Assembly: GCF_039545795.1 (NCBI RefSeq)
Contig: NZ_CP154260.1
Coordinates: forward strand, 5,151,001 to 5,215,000
Direction: 5' to 3'
Source: Chitinophaga niabensis
GTDB taxonomy: Bacteria > Bacteroidota > Bacteroidia > Chitinophagales > Chitinophagaceae
DNA: 64,000 nt
Shown: positions 54,465 to 62,455 of the stretch, piece after piece
Layout: the number at the start of each line of letters is the position of its first letter
How positions within the stretch are numbered: the first letter of the stretch is position 1
Notes under the pieces: generated by a model
What the model was told of the DNA's origin: nothing
The model's input: the letters and a program-made list of their open reading frames with translations, nothing else
Databases searched by the model: none
Position numbers and translations under genes: made by a program

Positions 54465-55937
54465 TTACTTTTCGTTATACTCGTACTTTATCTTTTCATT
54501 CTTTTCAAAATCATACAGTGTTAACCTGCGTACCGTGTAGTAGGCATTCCAGAAAGAAAGCAGCGCACTGATGTATCCGCGGCTGTTCTGGTCCTTCTCC
54601 TGCTGTGCAAGGTTCAGGTCTGTAATAGAGATCTTGCCAATGAGATAACGCTGTTTGGTGATCTCATACCGCAGTTGCGCAATGGTATCTGCTTTGGCAG
54701 CACTCGCCACTAATCTTTTCTGGATATTGAACTGTTGCGTTTGCAGGTAGATCTCCTGTTCAAAGATCCTTTCATCCTGCTGGATATCAATCTCTGCAAG
54801 ATCGCGGTTGGCCTTAGCCTGACGGACCCTGTTACGGGCACGGCCCCAATCCATGATAGGAATAGAAACGCCTACAGACAGATTTTGTTGTACATCACCA
54901 CCTGAATAAGCATTCTTCAGTAATATATCGTTGTTGGAACGGCCCAGTGTTGCACCCAGGTTAAACTCATATCCGTTACTTCCTCTTGCCTGTGCCACAC
55001 TTTGTTCCGCTTCCAGCCTTCTTCTTCTGAAACTCAATACGGCCTGGCGGTTAGTACTGGCTTCTGCCGATGCTTTATCCAGCGGCACATCAAACAAAGG
55101 AATAGTATTTGGCGCCACCAGGGCTATTTCTGCATCTTTCGGCATGTTCAAAAAACGTTTCAGCTCCTGGTAAGCCACCTCTTTTGATATGATCGCCTGA
55201 TCAAGGTTATTGCGTGCATTGAGTAAGCTCAGCTCAATCTGCAGCAATTCGTTCTCTGCAATTTTACCAAGGTCGTAACGGCCTTTGGAAATTTTATACA
55301 GCGTATCCGTATTCTCCACATTCAGTTGCAGGATCTTCACCTGCACCTGTGCGCCCAATGCCCTGAAGAAATAATCAGAAGCATCCAGCGCTACCCTTTC
55401 CAGGTCTTCAATGTACTGGCGTTTACTTTCTTCATACAATACAGGAGAGATCTTTTGTGCCCAGCGGTAAGCATTGTACATGATCGAAGGCTGATCATAC
55501 CTGATAGAGAAAGGGGTGGCCAGGAATGACTTCTTGCTTTCCGGGGAGAACTGATCGTTCCGGGTAAGATCAGAACGAAAAGAAAACGTACCGCCCGTCC
55601 AGGGTACCTGTTGACGCAAACCCAGGCCCAGTGAAGTAACAGAAGTAGAACGGCGGCGGAATTCGCTGGGGCCGTTAGGTTGTTGTACTTCTACTGTTTC
55701 ACCCAAAAAGCTGCTGTAATTATCTATACCCAATACCAGTTGCGGCATCTGGCCTGATCTGAAATAACGGTAGGCATACATCGAATTCAAAGCCCTGCTT
55801 TGAGCACGGTAATAGGAAGGGGAACTTTTCTGCGCAATGCCTATCACATCATTCAGTACAAGGGATTGCTGCGCAGAACATATAGAAATAGAAGCACTGC
55901 ACAGGATGCAGGCTGATAAAAACTTTAATCTAAGCAT
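54465..55937 (-). CDS. TolC-family outer membrane efflux protein
   Basis: 490 aa from the ATG of MLRLKFLSACILCSASISIC (signal peptide). Two outer membrane efflux protein repeats of long amphipathic helices are visible (SYYRAQSRALNSMYAYRYF... and AKNRDLAEIDIQQDER-type segments). It forms the outer membrane channel of the tripartite exporter encoded with the permease and adaptor genes. Its ATG overlaps the permease stop by 8 bp, showing coupling. Confidence 0.9.
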   Translation of the reverse strand: MLRLKFLSACILCSASISICSAQQSLVLNDVIGIAQKSSPSYYRAQSRALNSMYAYRYFRSGQMPQLVLGIDNYSSFLGETVEVQQPNGPSEFRRRSTSVTSLGLGLRQQVPWTGGTFSFRSDLTRNDQFSPESKKSFLATPFSIRYDQPSIMYNAYRWAQKISPVLYEESKRQYIEDLERVALDASDYFFRALGAQVQVKILQLNVENTDTLYKISKGRYDLGKIAENELLQIELSLLNARNNLDQAIISKEVAYQELKRFLNMPKDAEIALVAPNTIPLFDVPLDKASAEASTNRQAVLSFRRRRLEAEQSVAQARGSNGYEFNLGATLGRSNNDILLKNAYSGGDVQQNLSVGVSIPIMDWGRARNRVRQAKANRDLAEIDIQQDERIFEQEIYLQTQQFNIQKRLVASAAKADTIAQLRYEITKQRYLIGKISITDLNLAQQEKDQNSRGYISALLSFWNAYYTVRRLTLYDFEKNEKIKYEYNEK

Positions 55938-57285
55938 GGCGTAAACATTCAATTGGGTTCTGGTTAGCCGCTTTCCGTGCCGGAGAGATCCCAAAGATCA
56001 ATCCTACAGAAGAGGCCAGTACAAAAGATAATAAGATGGAAATAGCGGAAATGATGGTTTTGATATCGGCCACTTTATCTACAATGTAAGCGCCGAGCAC
56101 GCCCAGCAGGATACCGATCACACCTCCGCAAAGACTGATCAGCACTGCTTCAAACAGGAACTGCATCACAATGTCTCTCTTCTGCGCACCTAATGCCATG
56201 CGGATCCCTATCTCTTTTGTACGTTCCAGTACAGAAGCCAGCATAATGTTCATGATACCAATACCGCCTACCAGCAGGGAGATCCCGGCAATGGCACTGA
56301 GTACGATATTAAATACATCTTTTGTTTTCTGCTGCTGCTTCAGTAATTGTTCCGGAATGGTCACTTCAAAATCCATTACATCACTATGCCTGCGTTTCAG
56401 CATGCGGCTGATGATCCCCGCAGATTCTGTGAGCTGTTCAGGCTGATGTACTTTCACGATCAGCTGATCCAGTTGATGCGTGGCATTTGAACTTCCACCA
56501 TCGTTGTTATTATTTCCTCCATCATCTTCAAACCAGCTGCGGTGTTCAATGCGGATGGCAGGATTCTTATATCTTACCAGCGTGGTTTGAATAGGTACAT
56601 AAATATCCATGTTGTAATCACGGATCCCCAGGTTTTCCTTTGTAGCACTGCTGATCAGCTTTTCATCTGTTACAGCGATCACCTTCAGCCATTGCGCACC
56701 GCATTTCAGTGACTTGCCAATGGGATCTTCAGAGATAAAGAATTTTCTTTTCACACCTGCGCCGATGATACATACGCCTTCCCCTCCTGTCAGCTGTGTT
56801 TCATTAAACATCTTTCCCTGGGAAAGACCAATGTTATTCAGTGAAAAAAATGCAGGCTCCACACCTACCATTTTCAAACGTTTACTTTTTCCGTTGTAGA
56901 TAACATCGTGTTCAATGAACATCTCCGGGCTGATGGCATCTACCGTGCTCAGCATCCTTTGAATACTGTGTGCATCCTGCAGGCTGAGGCCTTTTGAGAA
57001 TTTGGTTTTATCATCACTCTCCTGTGCTTTCGGTTTCTGCCCTCCTTCATCCTCTTCCTTTTTTATCTCCGCAGGTTTGATCACAATGTTATTTACCCCT
57101 ACCAGTTTCATCTGGTTCATGATCTCTTCTTTGGCTCCTCTTCCGATGGCCAGCATGGCTATCACAGCGCCTACGCCAAAGATGATGCCCAATGCGGTGA
57201 GAAAGGACCGCAGCCTGTTGGCCACGAGCGAATCCAGCGCAATGGTGAGATTGTTCATATTACGGGCTCCCCATAATTTTTGCAT
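55930..57285 (-). CDS. MacB-like ABC transporter permease (no ATPase domain)
   Basis: 451 aa; an alternative ATG lies nine codons in (MNNLTIALDSLVANR). It has an N-terminal transmembrane helix (FLTALGIIFGVGAVIAMLAI), a large periplasmic MacB-type domain (about 50-315) and a C-terminal FtsX domain with three helices (VLSAIAGISLLVGGIGIMNI, then MLASVLERTKEIGIRMALGA). In E. coli MacB an ATPase domain is fused in front; here it is absent, and no separate ATPase gene is in the operon. It works with the adaptor and TolC genes on either side. Substrates may be lipids, peptides or drugs. Confidence 0.9.
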   Translation of the reverse strand: MQKLWGARNMNNLTIALDSLVANRLRSFLTALGIIFGVGAVIAMLAIGRGAKEEIMNQMKLVGVNNIVIKPAEIKKEEDEGGQKPKAQESDDKTKFSKGLSLQDAHSIQRMLSTVDAISPEMFIEHDVIYNGKSKRLKMVGVEPAFFSLNNIGLSQGKMFNETQLTGGEGVCIIGAGVKRKFFISEDPIGKSLKCGAQWLKVIAVTDEKLISSATKENLGIRDYNMDIYVPIQTTLVRYKNPAIRIEHRSWFEDDGGNNNNDGGSSNATHQLDQLIVKVHQPEQLTESAGIISRMLKRRHSDVMDFEVTIPEQLLKQQQKTKDVFNIVLSAIAGISLLVGGIGIMNIMLASVLERTKEIGIRMALGAQKRDIVMQFLFEAVLISLCGGVIGILLGVLGAYIVDKVADIKTIISAISILLSFVLASSVGLIFGISPARKAANQNPIECLRHA

Positions 57286-57301
57286 GTGACTGGTTTTCGG
57301 G

Positions 57302-58564
57302 TTATTTAAGGAGAACGATTTTACTATCTTTTGCAGAGGCAGGTTCGGCCATCAACACTTTATCTCCTGCTTCCAGGCCTTTTTCCACGATCACTTCTTC
57401 ATCATTGCTTTTGCCCAGTTTCACTTCTCTTTTTTCAATGCTATTACCTCTCCGCTGGTAAACAAAACTGTGTGTTTTGTCCCCCACCTTTTCGCTGAAC
57501 ACCGCTTCCAGTGGAATGATGATCTTATTGGGCACTTCGTTGATGAGGATATTATTGGAAGTGGTCATCCCGGGTTTGAGGATGGAATCCACTTTTTCCA
57601 GTTTGATCAATACTTCAAATACTTTGGCGTTGGAACCAGGGCGGTTTTCACCAATATTGGCCACAGAAGTAACAATACCGCTCAGTTTTACAGCCGGGAA
57701 GGCATCCAGCCCCATGGTAACTTTTTGTTCTTTTTTGATCTTACTGATGTCTACCTCATTGATATAGGTTTTAGACATCATACTGGAAAGGTCTGGCAAC
57801 ATGGCCAGGCGGGGGTCCCAGGAACGGATGGCAGAACCTGCTTTTTTCTTTCCACCTGCACTATAATCTATGATATAAACCAGCAGTCCGTTTTTGGGTG
57901 CGGTGATCCTGAATTTATCACGCAGCTCTACCAGGTTGGCTACCTGCTCCTGTTTACGTTTTACTTCCCGGCCGGCCTGGTCCATTTTAGCAGAGGCCTG
58001 GCGTTGCTGGATCTTGTATTTTTCACCCAGCTGGTTAAGGTCCCGCTGCGCTTTCTCCAGGTCCAGTTCCGCCTGTTTGATGGTGGCTGGCGGTTCATAT
58101 TTACTCAGTTCCAGCGCCAGTCTTTTCTGGTCCATCTGGAATTTGAGGTTGGTGATGGCATCTCTTGATTCCCGCATCTGAAGGGTAGTATCAAGGGAAG
58201 TCTGGGAGAGCGTAGTAATGGCCCTGTCCAGCTCCAGCTGCACATCCCCGATCTTTTTATTGACAATGGCGGGGTCCAGGGTCGCGATGTAATCTCCTTC
58301 TTTTACCGTGATGCCTTCTGCGGCCATGTCCTGGATCTTGATCTCTTCATAGATCTGATTAGACTGTAATCCGCTGGGGGCTTGAATGTAGACGGTATTT
58401 TCGGCCATTAGTTCTCCAGGGCTCACAACAATATCCTTGAAATTACCTTTCTTTACCTCTGCAGTAATGTCTATGCCAGCGGGTTTATTGGCAAATACGT
58501 AGTAAACCACTACAAGGCAAACAACGAGCAGCGCGGCGAGTAGCCACCATTTTTTTCTAAACAT
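57302..58564 (-). CDS. Efflux periplasmic adaptor (MacA/HlyD-like)
   Basis: 420 aa. Anchored by an N-terminal helix (WWLLAALLVVCLVVVYYVFA). It has a lipoyl/barrel-sandwich domain with a long alpha-helical hairpin insertion (about 100-205; ELDLEKAQRDLNQLGEKYKI), then a beta-barrel domain and a membrane-proximal domain ending VEKGLEAGDKVLMAEP. It bridges the permease and the TolC channel. First gene of the three-gene exporter, 16 bp before the permease. Confidence 0.9.
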   Translation of the reverse strand: MFRKKWWLLAALLVVCLVVVYYVFANKPAGIDITAEVKKGNFKDIVVSPGELMAENTVYIQAPSGLQSNQIYEEIKIQDMAAEGITVKEGDYIATLDPAIVNKKIGDVQLELDRAITTLSQTSLDTTLQMRESRDAITNLKFQMDQKRLALELSKYEPPATIKQAELDLEKAQRDLNQLGEKYKIQQRQASAKMDQAGREVKRKQEQVANLVELRDKFRITAPKNGLLVYIIDYSAGGKKKAGSAIRSWDPRLAMLPDLSSMMSKTYINEVDISKIKKEQKVTMGLDAFPAVKLSGIVTSVANIGENRPGSNAKVFEVLIKLEKVDSILKPGMTTSNNILINEVPNKIIIPLEAVFSEKVGDKTHSFVYQRRGNSIEKREVKLGKSNDEEVIVEKGLEAGDKVLMAEPASAKDSKIVLLK

Positions 58565-58799
58565 AGGTCAATGAGTGTGTGATATAGAACAAGTGTGAAA
58601 TTGCGTAATACGATTAACAATTCTCTGGTATACTAACTGGCTGCCCTACTGGATGCAATTCATCCTCTTTTCCATAAAATTATACGAGGATTTCGTAACA
58701 AAATGTTAATTGTGATGAGAGATAATTTTAAAGGGATAAATCTGTATTAAGCTCACGATCAATTTTTTTAGACACTTATAACGGTCTCATATTAACTTT

Positions 58800-58807
58800 T
58801 ATTTTTG
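58800..58807 (+). promoter_or_regulatory. Putative -7 promoter box of the GNAT-like gene
   Basis: TATTTTTG right before the coding region. Transcription would start at about the annotated ATG, so either the transcript is nearly leaderless or translation begins at the second in-frame ATG (58822, MELILVNNEQ). Confidence 0.45.
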
Positions 58808-58812
58808 CACAA

Positions 58813-59985
58813 ATGCACCAGATGGAATTAATTCTTGTAAATAACGAACAAACAGCCCGGCAGTTCCTGGATGTACACGTTGTATTGAACAGATCGCATG
58901 CAGGCTGGATCAGGCCACTTGATAAGGATATCAATGCCGTGTTTGATCCTGCTACCAACAAAGCATTCCGTTTTGGTGAAGCCGTCAGGTGGATACTAAA
59001 AGACAGCAAAGGCCAGCTCATTGGGCGTATCGCGGCTTTTGTGAATAAGAAATATAAAACGAAAGGAGACGAACAACCTGTAGGCGGTATCGGTTTTTTT
59101 GACTGCATCAATAACCAGGAGGCAGCCAATCTTCTGTTTGATACTGCAAAAAACTGGCTTGCAGAGAAAGGTATGGGAGCAATGGATGGCCCTATCAATT
59201 TCGGAGACCGCGACCGCTGGTGGGGTTTACAGGTGGAAGGATTTGTGAACCCGCCCTATGGCATGAACTATAACCCGCCCTACTACCGGCAATTATTTGA
59301 AGCCTATGGCTTCCAGCTGTTCTTTAACCAATCCTGCTTTGCCATGAAAGTGAAAGACCAGGTGCAGGAGAAGTTTTATGAGCGGCACGACAGGCTGGCT
59401 AAAGATCCCAACTACTCCGCCCGGCATATCAGAAAAGACCAGCTGCAAAAGTTTGCCACTGATTTCAGCATCATTTACAATAAAGCCTGGGCCAGCCATG
59501 GCGGAGGAAAAGACATCACCAAAGAGCAGGCCTACCTCATCTTTAAAACCATGAAACCTGCCATGGATGAAAAGATCGTGTGGTTTGCCTATTATAAGGA
59601 TGAACCAATTGCCTGCTGGCTCAACCTCCCGGACCTGAACCAATACTTCAAACACATGAACGGCAAATTCGGCCTTCTGCAAAAATTGCAGTTTGTGTGG
59701 CTCCGCATGATAGGTGCCTGTAAGAAATTCACAGGCCTGGTATTTGGCGTGGTGCCGGAGTTCCAGGGGAAAGGGGTAGACGCTTTTATGATCATGGAAG
59801 GTGCAAAGATCATCCAGTACAAACTAGGTTATGAGGAATATGAAATGCAGTGGATAGGGGATTTCAACCCTAAGATGATCAATATCGCGGAAAGCCTGGG
59901 TGCCGGTGTAAGCCGGAGACTCATTACTTACCGTTACCTGTTCAACCGGGAGCAACCTTTCAAAAGGCATCCGATACTGAATTAA
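58813..59985 (+). CDS. GNAT-fold acyltransferase-like protein (YghO-like)
   Basis: 390 aa; the second ATG, three codons in (MELILVNNEQ), may be the true start. The N-terminal half has conserved NFGDRDRWWGLQVEGFVNPP (about 135-154). The C-terminal half resembles a GNAT acetyl-CoA-binding core (VVPEFQGKGVDAFMIMEGAK, with the Q/RxxGxG/A-like loop QGKGVDA). This family is common in Bacteroidota and uncharacterised in detail. It is cytoplasmic and monocistronic. The specific substrate is unknown. Confidence 0.78.
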   Translation: MHQMELILVNNEQTARQFLDVHVVLNRSHAGWIRPLDKDINAVFDPATNKAFRFGEAVRWILKDSKGQLIGRIAAFVNKKYKTKGDEQPVGGIGFFDCINNQEAANLLFDTAKNWLAEKGMGAMDGPINFGDRDRWWGLQVEGFVNPPYGMNYNPPYYRQLFEAYGFQLFFNQSCFAMKVKDQVQEKFYERHDRLAKDPNYSARHIRKDQLQKFATDFSIIYNKAWASHGGGKDITKEQAYLIFKTMKPAMDEKIVWFAYYKDEPIACWLNLPDLNQYFKHMNGKFGLLQKLQFVWLRMIGACKKFTGLVFGVVPEFQGKGVDAFMIMEGAKIIQYKLGYEEYEMQWIGDFNPKMINIAESLGAGVSRRLITYRYLFNREQPFKRHPILN

Positions 59986-60019
59986 GCGGAAGGCAATACC
60001 TGCTCCGGCTTAAAATACC

Positions 60020-60130
60020 TGGGGCCGACCAAAAAGTACTGGTCAGCCCCTTTTTATTCGGGTACCTGATGAAGACTCACATGCGTTTATGCAATTCTCA
60101 AGGCCCTCATTTTACTTTTTGGTCAACCGT
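60020..60130. repeat. Terminator hairpin plus CGGGTACCTG element (second copy)
   Basis: A short terminator-like hairpin (ggggccgacc with ggtcagcccc, then five T) lies at 60021-60055. The core ttcgggtacctgatgaagac and cgtttatgcaattctcaa follows. Outer arms gaccaaaaagta (60027-60038) and tactttttggtc (60113-60124) pair across it. The core is closely similar to 30359-30402. Confidence 0.65.
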
Positions 60131-60214
60131 TTTTTTATATCTCTTTGAAACATAGCATGTACGGGGTATATCCCGGAAAGTGGATTAATGTATATTGGGT
60201 GCTCGTTATTCAGA

Positions 60215-62362
60215 ATGTCCCAGCCTATGAGCAAACTTTTACATTACCCGCCGAATCCGGCGGAAATACCTGTTACGCTAACCCAACCAACCAGAGGCTA
60301 TACCACGCAGGTCATCAAAGTGATCGCTGGCCTTTTTGCATTTTTCCTGGTGTACCTGCTTTTAATGCTGAGCACGCTTGCACTCGCCGGAACCTTCATC
60401 TGGGGCGGCATCAGCCTGATCCATATAATGAAGGGCCATGGTGTTTACTCCTTTTTCTTTTACTTTATCGCAGCCATCATCATCTTATGGGGAGGCCTGC
60501 TCCTTTTCTTTCTTGTTAAATTTATCTTCACTCCATATAAAGACGAAGCGCACTACCGGGTACAAATACACGAAGAAGAACATCCCCGCCTTTTTGCCTT
60601 TATCCGCCAGCTAACAAAAGACATGCAAACCTCCATGCCCAAAAAGGTGTACATCAACCCGGAGGTAAACGCTGCTGTGTTCTATAATTCCAGCTTCCTG
60701 AGCATGTTCTGGCCTGTACGCAAAAACCTGGAAATAGGCCTGGGCCTGGTAAATACGGTACACCTGAGTGAATTTAAAATGGTGATTGCCCATGAACTCG
60801 GGCACTTCTCCCAACGCAGCACCAAACTGGGAAGTTATGTATATGCCATCCACAAAAGCATTTACAAAATGCTCTACCAGCGCCATTCCGGAGGAGGTAA
60901 ACTACTGGAGAGATGGGCGGACATTGCCCATACCATCAATATCTATAACGTGATCCCGCATGTTACACTCCTGCTGATGCAATTCATTCAAACTGTACTG
61001 GGTATGTTATACCAGCAGATCCACCGGCTGTATATGGGCCTTTCCCGGGAAATGGAGTTTCATGCAGATGCTGTTTCTGTAGCTGTGGCCGGCAGCCAGC
61101 CGGCTATCAATTCCATCCGCAGGCTCGCTTTGAGCAATCACTGTTATGCCTATTGCAGCAAACACCTCTCTGAAGCAGCAGAAAGGGATGCCTGTTTTGA
61201 GAACATCTACTCAGCACAAACAGCCCTGCTGCACTATATTTCAAACCATCATCAGCTCCGTATTGTAGATGGGCTGCCGGAAATATCTGATGAATACCTG
61301 GCCCGGACTATCAGCAGCCGCGTGCAGTATAAAGACCAGTGGGCCTCCCACCCTTCTGATGCAGAAAGGGAAGCACGCATCCTGGCCGCCAATGTAAAAG
61401 TGGAAATGGACACCACCAGCCCCTGGGTATTGTTCAACGATGCATCTGAATTACAGGAAAACATCACCCAAAACCTCTATGCAGAACGTTTCCCGGGAAG
61501 GCCGCCTGCCAGATACACAGAGTCTGCATCCGGGTTCATCAAAGACATTTCCCTGCTGCATACCCGCTACCGCTTTCCGGAGATCTTTGCAGGCTTTTAT
61601 AAGAACAGGCCCTTCCGCGATATCAAAGGACTCACAGCAGGTTTGCCCTTCAAAGGAGAAACCAAAGACCTTTATAATACTGCCATCACCACCAGGATCA
61701 AACGGTTCTTCCAGAACAAGATCGATCATGCCCTGCTGGTAGCCATCGCAGATAAACACATCGATACCCGGCACTTTGAGTTCGACAACCGGAAATATGA
61801 AAGGAGCGCCGCCCGCACACTGGCCATTTCCCTGGAAAAGGAAATTGAAGAACAAAGCGCCTGGCTGCAGCAATACGAGAAAGACCTTTACCAGTACCAT
61901 TTGTACATGGCAGAGCAAAAAAGCCTGGAAGCTGCTCAAACCTTCAGGGGTTTATATGATAATGTGCTCCTCCATCAGCGCAAAACCCGGGAGATGGAAT
62001 CCCAGGCCACCATGGTGATCCGACAGGTGCAGATCCTGTATAATATGGAAGACCAGCACCTGCATGCCCTGCTGGACCAGCTAAAGGCGGTTAAAAAAGA
62101 AGAAAAGGTACTGAAGCCCATGCTGGAGAATATGCTGGAAACGGCGGACATCCCGGCTGAACTGGACAATACCTTTGTGGAAGACACCCGCCGCTTCCTG
62201 GAAACCAATTATACCTACCTGCAGGAAAACGCTATCCACCAGGAAGAGATCGTACGCCTGTACCGCCTTACCCATCGTGCTGTGAGTAATTACACGGATG
62301 TTACTGAACTGCGTAAAAAAGACTACCTTGAATTCACGGCAGCACTGCTGGCCAGAAACTAA
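60215..62362 (+). CDS. M48-family membrane metallopeptidase
   Basis: About 715 aa from the ATG of MSQPMSKLLHYPPN; an ATG at 60188 is possible. Two membrane helices (about 38-62 and 85-112) precede the peptidase domain with the zinc motif VIAHELGHFSQRST (HExxH, about 195-208) and a downstream glutamate zinc ligand in SREMEFHADAVSV, as in HtpX/Ste24 enzymes. A long C-terminal helical region (about 430-715, with heptad-like RNQxx patterns such as KTREMESQATMVIRQVQILY) is an unusual addition to M48. It probably degrades misfolded membrane proteins; substrates unproven. Confidence 0.88.
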   Translation: MSQPMSKLLHYPPNPAEIPVTLTQPTRGYTTQVIKVIAGLFAFFLVYLLLMLSTLALAGTFIWGGISLIHIMKGHGVYSFFFYFIAAIIILWGGLLLFFLVKFIFTPYKDEAHYRVQIHEEEHPRLFAFIRQLTKDMQTSMPKKVYINPEVNAAVFYNSSFLSMFWPVRKNLEIGLGLVNTVHLSEFKMVIAHELGHFSQRSTKLGSYVYAIHKSIYKMLYQRHSGGGKLLERWADIAHTINIYNVIPHVTLLLMQFIQTVLGMLYQQIHRLYMGLSREMEFHADAVSVAVAGSQPAINSIRRLALSNHCYAYCSKHLSEAAERDACFENIYSAQTALLHYISNHHQLRIVDGLPEISDEYLARTISSRVQYKDQWASHPSDAEREARILAANVKVEMDTTSPWVLFNDASELQENITQNLYAERFPGRPPARYTESASGFIKDISLLHTRYRFPEIFAGFYKNRPFRDIKGLTAGLPFKGETKDLYNTAITTRIKRFFQNKIDHALLVAIADKHIDTRHFEFDNRKYERSAARTLAISLEKEIEEQSAWLQQYEKDLYQYHLYMAEQKSLEAAQTFRGLYDNVLLHQRKTREMESQATMVIRQVQILYNMEDQHLHALLDQLKAVKKEEKVLKPMLENMLETADIPAELDNTFVEDTRRFLETNYTYLQENAIHQEEIVRLYRLTHRAVSNYTDVTELRKKDYLEFTAALLARN

Positions 62363-62455
62363 AGAAACAGCCACCAGAGCGGGTTTGATTCTTTTCACTT
62401 TTTACTTTTTATTTTTTACTTTACTTTCGATCCCTGGAAAGGAGCGAATCCCATC

